DNA from: Lyticum sinuosum
GTDB taxonomy: Bacteria; Pseudomonadota; Alphaproteobacteria; Rickettsiales; Midichloriaceae
Direction of reading: 5' to 3'
Assembly: GCF_034471385.1 (NCBI RefSeq)
Contig: NZ_JARGYU010000003.1
Location: 1-64,000 of the forward strand
DNA length: 64,000 nt
This document shows, one piece after another, positions 45,438-55,542 of this stretch (its first letter is position 1; each line of letters begins with the position of its first letter). The notes under the pieces were generated by a model. That model searched no databases. It was given only the letters and a program-made list of their open reading frames with translations, and was not told the origin of the DNA. The position numbers and the translations under genes were made by a program.

Positions 45438-46196
45438 CTATCCACCATATTTTCTAATTCTTTTTTTATACTCTGCTATAGCTTTGTCAAATTCTATTTC
45501 ATCAAAATCAGGCCATAAAATATCACAAAAATATAATTCCGTATAAGCAATGTGCCAAAGCATAAAATTACTTAATCTTTTTTCACCACCACTTCTTATT
45601 AATAGATCTGGTTCTGGCCATTGATCAGAAGATATTATATCAGATAATTTTAAAGAAAAAAATTTATTATAATTTTTGTTGTCTTTTTTATAATTATCAA
45701 TTTTTTTTAGTAATATGTTATCTTTTTTATCATTTTTATCATTTAAGTAATAATTAAGCAATTCTAATGATGCTTGTTCTATTTCTTCTTTACCACCATA
45801 ATTTATTGCTATTTTAACATGTACTTTAGGCATTGGTATATAAATACTCTCTATATATTTCATTTGATCTTGTAATTTTTGAGGAAAATCTTTTCTATTA
45901 CCAATAAAATTAATTTTTATTTCATTAAATGAAGAATTGATATTTTTAATATATTCTTCAAAAGAAGAAAAAAATATATCTATAAGTATTTCTATTATTT
46001 TATTATCACGTTTCCAATTTTCTGTTGAAAAAGCAAATAATGTTATATACTGAATTTGAACTTTTTTAGCATATAATATGATTTTTTTTGCGGTATTTGC
46101 CCCATTTTCATAAGCATTTTTTATAGAAAAATTATTTTTTTTTGCCCAACGCAAGTTGCCATCCATAATAATAGCAACATGTTTTAAATCATTCAT
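45438..46196 (-). CDS. uppS: Undecaprenyl diphosphate synthase
   Basis: cis-Prenyltransferase that makes the C55 carrier for cell-wall synthesis. The core is MDGNLRWAKK, LFAFSTENWKRD, and the C-terminal DLLIRSGGEKRLSNFMLWH with ELYFCDILWPDF. The first motif is normally MDGNGRWA; here the second glycine is leucine. An Asn/Lys-rich insert of about 25 residues lies near residue 155-185. The gene usually precedes cdsA; here cdsA is missing and mraY follows. Confidence 0.93.
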   Translation of the reverse strand: MNDLKHVAIIMDGNLRWAKKNNFSIKNAYENGANTAKKIILYAKKVQIQYITLFAFSTENWKRDNKIIEILIDIFFSSFEEYIKNINSSFNEIKINFIGNRKDFPQKLQDQMKYIESIYIPMPKVHVKIAINYGGKEEIEQASLELLNYYLNDKNDKKDNILLKKIDNYKKDNKNYNKFFSLKLSDIISSDQWPEPDLLIRSGGEKRLSNFMLWHIAYTELYFCDILWPDFDEIEFDKAIAEYKKRIRKYGG

Positions 46197-46272
46197 TTGC
46201 TAAAAAAGCAAAAAGGTTTTATAAATTTTTATAAAAATGGATAAATAATGTGTAATATATGAATTATTTTAT

Positions 46273-47805
46273 TTATTCATTTTGATCTAATACTCTATTA
46301 GTTTCTATTGTAATAAAAGACTTAGTATTACCACGCATTAAAAGAATCATCATAAATACTTTATTACTTTTTTCTACTTCTTGTAGAGCTTTATTAAATG
46401 ATTCTGTATTATTAATTGTAAGTTCATTAACTCTCATAATAACATCTCCAACTTTTATTCCAAACATACTTGCCAAAGACTTAGGTTTTACTTTGCTAAT
46501 TACAACACCTGTTGCATTATTTTTGATAGAGTATTTATATCTTGTTTCATCGTCAATGTTTGAAACTTTAACACCAAGGATATTATTTGTATCATTGCTT
46601 ACAATAGAACTCTCATCTTCTTCATCTGAAGAAAAAGGATCTTTTTTGTTTGGTTTTTCGATAATTATAGGTAATTTTATAAATTTTCCACCTCTAAATA
46701 TTTCAGCATAAGTTTTTGTTCCTATTGGAATTTCAGCAACAATTCTAGGTAATCTACTCATAATAGTTATCTCTGTATCTCCCATTTTTGTTATAACATC
46801 ACCAACTTGAATTCCAGATTTTTCTGCTGGACTATCTGGTATCACTTCTGCAACTAAACCTCCTATTGGCTTATTAAGGCCTATGCTTTTTGCAATATTA
46901 TCATCTACAATTTGTACTCTGACACCTAACCATCCTCTAATAACTTTACCAGTTGTTTTTAATTGCTCAATTACAGGTCTTGCAATACTAGCTGGAACAG
47001 CAAATCCAATACCAAGACTTCCACCTGTAGTTGTTACTATTGCAGAATTAACACCAAGAACTTTTCCTGTTTTACTATTACATAATGGTCCTCCTGAATT
47101 TCCTCTATTAATTGCTGCATCAGTTTGAATATCATCACCTAATCCGTTAGCATTAATTGCACGAGATTTAGCAGATATTATCCCTTGGGTTACTGTACCA
47201 CCTAATCCAAATGGATTTCCTACTGCAAATACTGGATCTCCTACTCTCAATTTTGAAACATCATCAAAATTTAAATATGGTAAATTTTCTTTGCTTTCTA
47301 TTTTTATCAATGCAAGATCAGTTTTACTATCTTGTCCTATTAATTTAGCTCTATAACCCATTACTCCACTATTATTTAATGTTACAGTAATTTCCTCTGC
47401 TCCATCTACAACGTGATTATTTGTTACAATATATCCACTTGGATCAATTAAAAACCCAGACCCTAAAACATTAGGACGTTTTGGTCCACCCTCATCTTCT
47501 GGATTAACACCAAACCTTCTTTCTAAGAATTCTCGCAACATTTCTTGCAATTCATCATTATATTGATCATCACGAATTTTATGTCTTTTTTGAACAACTG
47601 ATATATTAACAACAGCAGGCATAACTTTCTCTACAATATCTGCTAAATCTATTTGAGGAGATATTTTTTGCTGAGAAGACAATATTTCTTCAGCAAAGCA
47701 CTTTTCTATTCGTAAATTATCACTTTGAAGTGTTGAAAATAAGAAAAAATGCAATATAAGTGATAAAAATGATACTTTTCTAAAATTTTTTTTCATTATA
47801 ATCAT
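46273..47805 (-). CDS. degP: DegP/HtrA-type periplasmic serine protease
   Basis: Protein quality-control protease and chaperone of the periplasm. Residues 1-30 are a signal peptide; the ATG at codon 4 is an alternative start. The catalytic triad is H131 in NNHVVDGA, D163 in DSKTDLALI and S237 in RGNSGGPLC. Two PDZ domains follow (about 290-385 and 415-505). At 510 residues it is of the usual DegP length. It is monocistronic, 76 bases upstream of uppS on the same strand. Confidence 0.96.
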   Translation of the reverse strand: MIIMKKNFRKVSFLSLILHFFLFSTLQSDNLRIEKCFAEEILSSQQKISPQIDLADIVEKVMPAVVNISVVQKRHKIRDDQYNDELQEMLREFLERRFGVNPEDEGGPKRPNVLGSGFLIDPSGYIVTNNHVVDGAEEITVTLNNSGVMGYRAKLIGQDSKTDLALIKIESKENLPYLNFDDVSKLRVGDPVFAVGNPFGLGGTVTQGIISAKSRAINANGLGDDIQTDAAINRGNSGGPLCNSKTGKVLGVNSAIVTTTGGSLGIGFAVPASIARPVIEQLKTTGKVIRGWLGVRVQIVDDNIAKSIGLNKPIGGLVAEVIPDSPAEKSGIQVGDVITKMGDTEITIMSRLPRIVAEIPIGTKTYAEIFRGGKFIKLPIIIEKPNKKDPFSSDEEDESSIVSNDTNNILGVKVSNIDDETRYKYSIKNNATGVVISKVKPKSLASMFGIKVGDVIMRVNELTINNTESFNKALQEVEKSNKVFMMILLMRGNTKSFITIETNRVLDQNE

Positions 47806-48042
47806 TCAATTAAAAGATTTTTTATTCTTAATTTTAAATAATTGATGTATTTAATTTATTACTTGTAGATACACTACAAAATTTATAAATAAACAACAAG
47901 TAATTAGCAATCAAAATAACATTTATTATATATTGATGATGTTATTATAATTACAATGGGATAAAATATCTATTTATTTTTGTATAATACAAAATTTAAT
48001 TTAATTTTTTTATCATTATTTTTAATATATTTAGTAATAATT

Positions 48043-49866
48043 ATGAAGTTCTTATCAAGAAAAAAAGTAAAATCTAAAAGAGAAGATATTTTGCAAAAAA
48101 TAATTTCACCATATATTAAATTTTTTTACATAATAATGATGGCTATATTTATAAGCTCATCATCAATACTAGGAATAGGTCGTATTCTTAGACATATGAT
48201 TGATAATGGATTTTATCATTATAATATGGATATAATAAATAAGTCTTGTTTTACAATGATGATTTTAGTTGTAATACTAACTATAGGATCAATAGTTAGA
48301 TTGTATTACATAAATCATATAGGTAATAATTTAGTCTCTGATATAAGATGTAAATTATATTCTGTAATTATTAATATGCGTAGTCAAGATATTGATGAAA
48401 TAAAACATGGCAATTTAATATCAATTCTACTCTATGATACTGAAATTATTTATAATATTATAACAGGTTCTCTATCATCAGCTATACGTAATCTTATATT
48501 GGCAATTGGTAGTATAATAATGATGTTTTCAACAAGTCCAAGCTTAAGTGTTTTTACAATTATATCACTTCCTGTAATAGTAACACCAATTATAATACTT
48601 GGTTCCCGTTCAAAAAAAGAAGCTAAACGTAGTAAAAATATTTCAACAGAAATTTTTACAGAAACTGAAAATTCGATCAATAATCTTCATTTAATTCAAA
48701 GCTATGCAAGAGAAACATTTGCTGAAAAAAAATTCTCTGATTTAATGATGCAAAAAATAATAGCAAATAAAAAACATTCAATCGCTAGATCCATCTTAGT
48801 AGCTATTGTTCTTACATTATCTTTTTTTGGAGTAATTGCTCTTATATGGCTTAGTGGTAAAGAGATGATTTGTAAAAATTTAACAGGTGGTGCTGTATCA
48901 TCTTTTTTAATTTTATTAGTTATTTGCGGATCAGCATTAGGATCTGTTGCTGATTCTGCACCAGAAATTGGTCGTTTATTTGGTCTTTTTGAAAAAATAA
49001 AAAATTTTATCAATCAATATGAAAATTATTTTATTAAAAATGAACTAACAGATAAAAATATAAACAATAATATTTCAATAGATAGTATTCAATTTAAACA
49101 AAATGATAAAATTGAAATTGTAATAAAAAATCTTAAATTTAATTATCTTACAAAAATTTGTGATTCAATATCTGATTTATCTCTTACAATTGAAAGTGGT
49201 AAAATAACTGCAATCGTTGGAGAATCTGGATCTGGTAAAAGTACATTAGTGAAATTACTTCTCAAATTATATGATTATAGTAGTGGTGAAATTATTTATA
49301 ATGGAATTAATTTAAAAGATATTCCAAATAATATATTACGCGAAGATATAGCATATGTTAGTCAAGATAATTATATATTTGCTGGTAGTATTTATAATAA
49401 TATAATTTATGGAAGACTAGATGCTAGTGAAAAAGAAGTTGATGATGCTATTAGAGCTGCTGCTGCTATTGATTTTATTAATGCACTTCCAAATGGAATA
49501 ATGACAAATATTGGAGAAAAAGGTATTCAATTATCAGGTGGACAAAAACAGAGGATTTGCATAGCACGCGCTATTTTACGTAAAAGTCGTTTCATTATTC
49601 TTGATGAAGCTACATCATCTTTGGATGATTACAATGAAAATGAAGTTTTTTTTGGTATTAAAAATTTATTAAAAAATAAAACAATATTAATTATCACTCA
49701 TAGTCTTGCAACAATACTTAAATCAGATAAAGTTATTGTTCTTAAAGATGGTTTATTAGTACAAGAAGGTAAGCATAATGATTTAGTAAAAGATTTAAAT
49801 GGTGAATATCACAGATTACTCAATAATAATAAACTTTTTAGTAAAAATACACAAACTTCTGATTAG
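48043..49866 (+). CDS. MsbA-type ABC exporter (permease-ATPase)
   Basis: Half-size ABC exporter, with six helices followed by an ATPase. The permease half includes GRILRHMIDNGFYHY. The ATPase shows Walker A VGESGSGKSTLVKLL, signature LSGGQKQRICIARAIL, Walker B FIILDEATSSLD and the switch ITHS. Start chosen at the ATG 48043 (607 residues) because the upstream TTG at 47980 would add an extra hydrophobic stretch. Alphaproteobacteria carry several such exporters for lipids or drugs; the substrate cannot be told. It is monocistronic. Confidence 0.9.
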   Translation: MKFLSRKKVKSKREDILQKIISPYIKFFYIIMMAIFISSSSILGIGRILRHMIDNGFYHYNMDIINKSCFTMMILVVILTIGSIVRLYYINHIGNNLVSDIRCKLYSVIINMRSQDIDEIKHGNLISILLYDTEIIYNIITGSLSSAIRNLILAIGSIIMMFSTSPSLSVFTIISLPVIVTPIIILGSRSKKEAKRSKNISTEIFTETENSINNLHLIQSYARETFAEKKFSDLMMQKIIANKKHSIARSILVAIVLTLSFFGVIALIWLSGKEMICKNLTGGAVSSFLILLVICGSALGSVADSAPEIGRLFGLFEKIKNFINQYENYFIKNELTDKNINNNISIDSIQFKQNDKIEIVIKNLKFNYLTKICDSISDLSLTIESGKITAIVGESGSGKSTLVKLLLKLYDYSSGEIIYNGINLKDIPNNILREDIAYVSQDNYIFAGSIYNNIIYGRLDASEKEVDDAIRAAAAIDFINALPNGIMTNIGEKGIQLSGGQKQRICIARAILRKSRFIILDEATSSLDDYNENEVFFGIKNLLKNKTILIITHSLATILKSDKVIVLKDGLLVQEGKHNDLVKDLNGEYHRLLNNNKLFSKNTQTSD

Positions 49867-50101
49867 CAATAAAGACTAACTATATTATTATCTCCAATTA
49901 TTTCTATATTTATAATATGATCACCATTATTAACTATATTTGTAACATTATCCTCAATATTAAGATTATTTTTATTAAAAATCTATTTTTTAAAAAAATT
50001 CATAGATATAACTATGATTGCTTGCTATAATTCTGCGAAAAATAGTTTTAATTTAATGTATTTAATATTTTTTCTAAAAAAATTAAAATTTTGTATAAAA
50101 T

Positions 50102-50623
50102 ATGACAAATAAATATTTTTTATTGAAATCTATTGATGATACATTTAATCTTGCTAAAAAAATAACATCAATAATAGATCAAAAGAGTGTAATTTTATTA
50201 AATGGTGATTTAGGAGTAGGAAAGACGACTTTAGCGAAAAATATTATAAAACTCTATCTTGAAAATGAAGATTTAATTATAACAAGTCCATCATTTAATA
50301 TCATAAATGAATATATTGATAATAATATTCATATTGATAATTCGAAAGAAAGAAATAAAAAATCATTTATTCATTGTGATTTATATAGATTAAATAATAA
50401 AGAAGAAATCATACAAATAGGTTTAATTGATCTTATATACCAAGAAATATCACCTATAATTATAGAATGGCCTGAGATAATTAAAGATTATATTAATAAT
50501 ATTAAAAAAGATAGAATTATTGATATAACTATATCTTTTAATAGTTTTGATGATACTAAAATAGATAATAATTATGAATTAGAAGATAGATCTGTATTAA
50601 TTAAATCATACTATATTTTATAA
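50102..50623 (+). CDS. tsaE: tRNA t6A biosynthesis ATPase TsaE
   Basis: ATPase that works with TsaB, TsaC and TsaD to make N6-threonylcarbamoyladenosine in tRNA. Walker A is NGDLGVGKTTLAKNI, followed by ITSPSFNIINEY, FIHCDLYRLNNKEEI and IIEWPEII. At 173 residues it is slightly longer than usual because of Asn-rich loops. The gene is alone; in many alphaproteobacteria it is next to a sensor kinase or murein genes. Confidence 0.93.
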   Translation: MTNKYFLLKSIDDTFNLAKKITSIIDQKSVILLNGDLGVGKTTLAKNIIKLYLENEDLIITSPSFNIINEYIDNNIHIDNSKERNKKSFIHCDLYRLNNKEEIIQIGLIDLIYQEISPIIIEWPEIIKDYINNIKKDRIIDITISFNSFDDTKIDNNYELEDRSVLIKSYYIL

Positions 50624-50725
50624 GTTATTTTATAAGTTTTATAAATAAATATAAATTTTTTATTATTTAATTAAATATTTAAAAATATTAAAATTTTAAT
50701 ATAATTTTTATTATATAATCTCAAC

Positions 50726-51625
50726 TCACCAATAACGATATATTGATAACCATTGTTCTGGGTGTTCTTTAATCCATTCTTCAAAATTTTTATAAATAAT
50801 TTTAGTTATCTCTTTTGCAGCAATTTTAGTATCTACTCCAAAATAATTTTGTGGTTCTATTTTATTTAACTTTATTCTATAAATTTTTCCATCGTAAAAA
50901 TTATGTACAATAAATAGTGATATATTAAACTTTAATGCTAAAAACGCTGGTAAGTAAGTACATTTTATTTTTTTAGAAAAAAAATCTATTGTTTGATCAT
51001 CAAAACTATTTACTTGATCAATTAACATACCTACTGCTCTACCTTTAGAAAGATCTTTCATTAATTTTCTTATAGATTTTACTGGTGAAATGCTACTTTC
51101 AACCCAAGAAATATTGCTTTCAGTATTATTTATATCTCTAATATCATCTATCAATTTTCTCAGAATTTTATTTTTTGTCTTTTTATATAAAAAAGTTATG
51201 TCAATATCATAAGCAGATGGTATTCTAGATAACAGTTCCCAATTTCCAAAATGTGCTGATATATATACTGCCGGTTGTTCTAAATCTTCTGGATTAAAGT
51301 TTTCTAGAAGTATCATAGATTTTATTTTTTCTTTGTTATCTTTAGAAAAAGATAATGATTCAAAAATAACTCTTCCTATATGTTTCCATGACATATGGAT
51401 AATATTTTTATAATATTTTGAAGATTCTGGTCTACAAAACGGTTTTATAACAGATAAATTGCTAATAATTTGCTTTGTAGATGAAGTTAAAAATTTTCCA
51501 CAAACACTTCCAAATAAAGATCCAATTTTTGACCTTAAAGACATAGGTAAATATTTGAGTAATATTACAAAATAACATAATAACTTCGGAGCAATAATAT
51601 GTTTAAATAATTTATTTTTTGACAC
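50726..51625 (-). CDS. Lipid A acyltransferase (LpxL/HtrB-like)
   Basis: Transfers a secondary acyl chain to Kdo-lipid A or a related precursor. The catalytic HX4E is H125-E130 in ISAHFGNWELL, and residues 10-40 form the N-terminal membrane helix region. Another family block is GRAVGMLIDQVNSFD with FFSKKIKC. At 299 residues it fits LpxL/LpxM. It implies lipid A, in agreement with LptB at 19845. Whether the position is LpxL or LpxM cannot be decided. Confidence 0.9.
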   Translation of the reverse strand: MSKNKLFKHIIAPKLLCYFVILLKYLPMSLRSKIGSLFGSVCGKFLTSSTKQIISNLSVIKPFCRPESSKYYKNIIHMSWKHIGRVIFESLSFSKDNKEKIKSMILLENFNPEDLEQPAVYISAHFGNWELLSRIPSAYDIDITFLYKKTKNKILRKLIDDIRDINNTESNISWVESSISPVKSIRKLMKDLSKGRAVGMLIDQVNSFDDQTIDFFSKKIKCTYLPAFLALKFNISLFIVHNFYDGKIYRIKLNKIEPQNYFGVDTKIAAKEITKIIYKNFEEWIKEHPEQWLSIYRYW

Positions 51626-51842
51626 TTTAATAAAATAATATTTTTTTAAAATATAAAATAGTTGGATATAGCAATTGTTAGCAATTTATTACCATGTTAT
51701 AATATATACTTAAACAATATTATTTTACTATGATAATATAAATCAGATATATATTATAAAATAAAATATTATATTTTTTAATAATAAAATCTACAATAAT
51801 ATTATATTTTATCTCGATTTTAATAAATTTAACATTATTTTT

Positions 51843-52337
51843 ATGAATTTAATAAAACAAGCCATAAATGAAACTTATAATCAAGGCTTTATATTGAGTA
51901 AGCTAGGTAATATTGTAGACTGGGCACGTGGAAGTTCTCTATGGCCTATGACATTTGGTTTAGCTTGTTGTGCTGTTGAGATGATGCATGCAGCATCTAG
52001 TCGCTATGATATGGATCGTTTTGGAATGCTATTTAGACCTAGTCCAAGACAATCCGATGTGATGATTGTTGCAGGAACTTTGACTAATAAAATGGCAAAA
52101 GCTTTAAGAGAAGTATATGATCAAATGCCTGAACCACGTTGGGTTGTTTCTATGGGGAGTTGTGCAAATGGTGGTGGGTATTATCATTATTCATATTCTG
52201 TTGTAAGAGGATGTGATTTAATTGTTCCAGTAGATATTTATATTCCTGGGTGTCCTCCAAGTGCTGAATCTCTTCTTTATGGGTTATTAATGCTACAAAA
52301 AAAGATAAAGAGAAAAAGTAATTACAGTATCATATAA
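51843..52337 (+). CDS. nuoB: NADH-quinone oxidoreductase subunit B
   Basis: Complex I subunit that binds cluster N2 next to the quinone site. The four ligands are C42 and C43 (GLACCAVEMM), C107 (SMGSCANGGG) and C137 (PGCPPSAE). Length 164 is typical. The usual nuoA and nuoC do not flank it; neighbours are the acyltransferase and the intradiol-like gene. The operon is therefore broken up, and the other complex I genes should lie elsewhere. Confidence 0.97.
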   Translation: MNLIKQAINETYNQGFILSKLGNIVDWARGSSLWPMTFGLACCAVEMMHAASSRYDMDRFGMLFRPSPRQSDVMIVAGTLTNKMAKALREVYDQMPEPRWVVSMGSCANGGGYYHYSYSVVRGCDLIVPVDIYIPGCPPSAESLLYGLLMLQKKIKRKSNYSII

Positions 52338-52420
52338 AAAATTATAAATTTTTATCTATATTCAAGATGTTTAAATCTTCTTAATCCTAAGAAATTTATT
52401 TAATAAATTAATATTTTTAT

Positions 52421-53233
52421 ATGAAAAACAAAATAAATAATAATTTAATCAATATAAAATCAAGGAATTATAATTATTATATTATATATTATAGTATTTT
52501 TATGCTGTATTTATTTATTAATCTTATGCCTGCAAAATCTATCGCAGAAGTTACAGATGATGTGATTGTTGATAGTTGTTTTATAACTCCAGAGGTATGG
52601 TCTGTTTTAGCAAAACCTCCTATTTATAAGACAAATAATTTAAGACAAAGAGTTGGGTCTCCTTTTATTGCAAAAGGACAAAAAATAAGAATTATTGGAA
52701 GAATTTTTACAAATGATTGTGTGCCATTAAGAAATGCTTTAGTTCAAATATGGCATCCTGATTATAATGGAGTGATTAGAACAACTACTATAAATACTTA
52801 TACAAATGATAAATTTCTATATGATACGGATAAAAGTTTTTCTTCATACAGAGAAGAAGATATAGATATGAGGCAGGAAACTGGGGATAAAAATTTTACA
52901 GGGTCAGGTTCATGTATTACAAATAATTTAGGAAAATACGAATTTTTTACAATTTTACCTGGTAAATTAACTATAAATGATACAAAAAAGATAAATTTTT
53001 TTATTTTTCATTTAGAAAGTAATATCTCTATGGAAACACAAATGTTTTTTTCTATAGATGAAATGAAAAATGATAAAGAAGTAAATTCATCAATAAAAAT
53101 ATCAAAGAATGCAGAATATCTCATTGCAAATGAAATAACTTCGACTTTTTATGATGAAATAATATTTCCTGATGAAAGAGTATTTATTTTTAATATAACT
53201 CTTCCAATATTACAAAAATATAAAAAATATTAA
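52421..53233 (+). CDS. Intradiol dioxygenase-like secreted protein, active site lost
   Basis: Similar to the beta-sandwich of intradiol ring-cleavage dioxygenases, which are known in several Rickettsiales. Residues about 18-40 form a signal or anchor segment (YSIFMLYLFINLMPAKSIA). The fold segments GQKIRIIGRIFTNDCVPLRN and ALVQIWHPDYNGV are clear, as is YEFFTILPGK. The usual iron ligands, two Tyr and an H-x-H, cannot be placed: the region after the second Tyr reads NFFIFHLESNISMETQMFF. It probably does not cleave aromatic rings and may have a structural or binding role. Confidence 0.75.
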   Translation: MKNKINNNLINIKSRNYNYYIIYYSIFMLYLFINLMPAKSIAEVTDDVIVDSCFITPEVWSVLAKPPIYKTNNLRQRVGSPFIAKGQKIRIIGRIFTNDCVPLRNALVQIWHPDYNGVIRTTTINTYTNDKFLYDTDKSFSSYREEDIDMRQETGDKNFTGSGSCITNNLGKYEFFTILPGKLTINDTKKINFFIFHLESNISMETQMFFSIDEMKNDKEVNSSIKISKNAEYLIANEITSTFYDEIIFPDERVFIFNITLPILQKYKKY

Positions 53234-53402
53234 TGAAAAATATTATTACATACATTTTTTCTTTTTATAAACAGTTGATAAATCAATAAGAAAATATTGT
53301 GTAAAATTAGATTTTTACAAATATACTTCTATTATATTAATGACTATTAATGAAATTGATTTTATATAATAGGAAAATCTATGATGAAGATATGTTACTT
53401 AA

Positions 53403-53423
53403 ATACTTAAATATATTAAGTAT
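53403..53423. terminator. Small hairpin in the spacer after the intradiol-like gene
   Basis: ATACTTAA and TTAAGTAT form an 8-pair stem around a 5-base loop, in the 285-base spacer before the GNAT gene. The stem is all A-T except one pair in each arm, so it is weak. It may end the upstream transcript or be chance. Confidence 0.25.
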
Positions 53424-53518
53424 ATAAAATTATTTTATATTACTATTATTATATAAATTAAGTAATCTTTCTCAAAATAGAAAAAATATGAAAAATCAAC
53501 GTTTATTTTAAATAAAAA

Positions 53519-54043
53519 ATGAATAATATGATATTTGATCTAGTTAAAAATGATGTATCTAATAAAAGCCAAAATATAAATAATAATATTCCTATAAACA
53601 AACAAGAAATACCTGATTTACTCGAAGAAATTGATATTATTGATAATCCAAGGCAAGGAATAGCAGGACAAATTAGTACTGGATTATATAACTATAATTG
53701 TTCGATAGTAGGAAAATTTAAACAACAAAGTTTTATTGTTTGTATGCATAATATAAAAGGTGAAATTGCTGGAGGATTGGTAACAACTGCATATCTTAAT
53801 GTATGTACTTTACATTTAGCTTGGGTTGATGAAAGATATAGAAGATGTGGTGTAGGTCGTAAATTAATAGAAAATTTGATTTCTTATGCTAAGAATTTCG
53901 GATGTACATATATTATTTTAGATACAATAATGATTCAAGGATCAGTAGAATTTTATCATAAAATGGGATTTCATACTATATCTAATTATGAAAATGGCTT
54001 CGCGGGATCTAAACATTTTTTAATGAGATATGATATTCATTAG
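53519..54043 (+). CDS. GNAT-family N-acetyltransferase
   Basis: Acetyl-CoA-dependent acyltransferase fold. The pyrophosphate-binding motif A is VDERYRRCGVGRKLIENL near residue 105-122, followed by motif B FYHKMGFHTI at about 150. The first 45 residues are polar and Asn-rich. At 174 residues it fits small GNATs. The target is unknown. It is monocistronic. Confidence 0.85.
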   Translation: MNNMIFDLVKNDVSNKSQNINNNIPINKQEIPDLLEEIDIIDNPRQGIAGQISTGLYNYNCSIVGKFKQQSFIVCMHNIKGEIAGGLVTTAYLNVCTLHLAWVDERYRRCGVGRKLIENLISYAKNFGCTYIILDTIMIQGSVEFYHKMGFHTISNYENGFAGSKHFLMRYDIH

Positions 54044-54290
54044 CGTTTTTATCTATTATATCTATAACAGAATTATTAAATTATTAATGATTATATTTAT
54101 TTATAATAAAATAATTTTTTAAATATTTTTCAGTAAAAAACTAAATTGAATATAGATATTTTTATAATATTTATTATATAATATTTTATTCATTGATAAA
54201 ATATGATCTGTTATATATTGATAAAATACTATTTTTATAATAAAATTTATATTTAGTAGTGTAAATATCAACCATTAAATTTATTTTTAT

Positions 54291-54620
54291 ATGAAATATA
54301 TCAAATTTTTATCTAATAAGTTAATAATTCTTAGTATTATGATGCTTTTAACTGGATGTAATGGTAATACATCTAAGAAAGATATAGGAACAGCGACTGG
54401 TGCAATTGCTGGAGGGTTAATAGGTTCTGCATTTGGAGGTGGATCAGGTAAAATTTTAACAACAGTAATAGGAGCAGGAGCAGGTGGATATATTGGTAAT
54501 AAAGTAGGAGAAAATATGGATAAAACTGATCATTTAGAAAAAGAAATGAATCAAAATCGAAGAATCGTTAATAATACTCAAAATAATAATATAAATAGAA
54601 ATATAAATATAAAAAAATAA
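54291..54620 (+). CDS. Glycine-zipper lipoprotein of the 17 kDa antigen family
   Basis: Small outer-membrane lipoprotein. The signal peptide ends with the lipobox LLTGC, placing the lipidated cysteine at residue 23. A glycine-zipper region follows (GTATGAIAGGLIGSAFGGG, then VIGAGAGGYIGNKVGE), as in the Rickettsia 17 kDa surface antigen. The C-terminus is Asn-rich. The length of 109 residues is somewhat shorter than Rickettsia homologues. It stands alone. Confidence 0.85.
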   Translation: MKYIKFLSNKLIILSIMMLLTGCNGNTSKKDIGTATGAIAGGLIGSAFGGGSGKILTTVIGAGAGGYIGNKVGENMDKTDHLEKEMNQNRRIVNNTQNNNINRNINIKK

Positions 54621-54763
54621 TAATTTAGTATTAAAGTATTAATTTAATTATTAAAATTTAGGCAAATTATTTAATAAATATGATATTATTTCATTAACAC
54701 AATAAAAATCTGTTTTATATGATATAAATATCATTTTATTTATTTTAATCATCTACCCTATAT

Positions 54764-55348
54764 CTACCCCATATTAGCACCTGAAAAACTTAGATGTTCT
54801 CCTTTCTCATCTTCATCTTCTTTTTTATCGGTATTATTTTCTATTACTGAATCTTCACTATTTTCATTTCTTAAAGATGATTCCTTGTTTTTACCTGACT
54901 CCATACCGAAAAGCATTCTACTAATTAAACTTTCAAAGCTAATTGAAGATTGAGTAAATTCTATCTTATCATTATTTTTCAGCATATCGCTATCAGCACC
55001 AGGAACAAGAGATACATATTTTTCTCCAAGAAGACTAGAACTTATTATTTCTGCTAATGTATCAACAGGAAGATTTATATCTTTATTAATTGCCAATGTA
55101 AGAACAGCATTATAAGTTTGATTATCTAAAACTTGATTTATAACTTGTCCTACTTTAACACCGCTAATGCTTACTGGTGTTCCAATATTTACTCCATCTA
55201 CTCTATCAAAAGATGCATAAAGAATATATTCTTTATTAGTATTAGTAGAAAATCTATCAGAATTTTGTATTATAAATATAAACTTTATTACAAGAATTAA
55301 TACAAATGCACCAATTAATACCTCAACAGTTCTATTTGTTATTTTCAT
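54764..55348 (-). CDS. mlaD: MlaD-family phospholipid transport protein
   Basis: MCE-domain protein anchored in the inner membrane that takes part in moving phospholipids between membranes. One helix at residues 7-27 (VEVLIGAFVLILVIKFIFII) is followed by the MCE domain (YASFDRVDGVNIGTPVSISG, VKVGQV, then SSSLLGEKYVSLVPGAD). The C-terminal tail is acidic. Length 194 is usual. The mlaE/mlaF genes are not adjacent. Confidence 0.93.
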   Translation of the reverse strand: MKITNRTVEVLIGAFVLILVIKFIFIIQNSDRFSTNTNKEYILYASFDRVDGVNIGTPVSISGVKVGQVINQVLDNQTYNAVLTLAINKDINLPVDTLAEIISSSLLGEKYVSLVPGADSDMLKNNDKIEFTQSSISFESLISRMLFGMESGKNKESSLRNENSEDSVIENNTDKKEDEDEKGEHLSFSGANMG

Positions 55349-55542
55349 ATTTGGTAATCAATTAGTTAAGTTTTTATGGTCTAAATTTTACTTATTTTAA
55401 AAATATCATTTCAAATTATAATTAATATAAAAAATTAGAATAAAAATATATATTTAAAAACATATATAAAAAATTTATTTAGTTATATAGAGTTATGAGT
55501 ATATATTTTTATTATAAACAATTAAATCAAAATAATAAATGT

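Noticed and set aside
47980..48042. Upstream TTG start for the ABC exporter
   Set aside because: It adds an extra hydrophobic segment before the normal first helix; ATG at 48043 gives the usual length.
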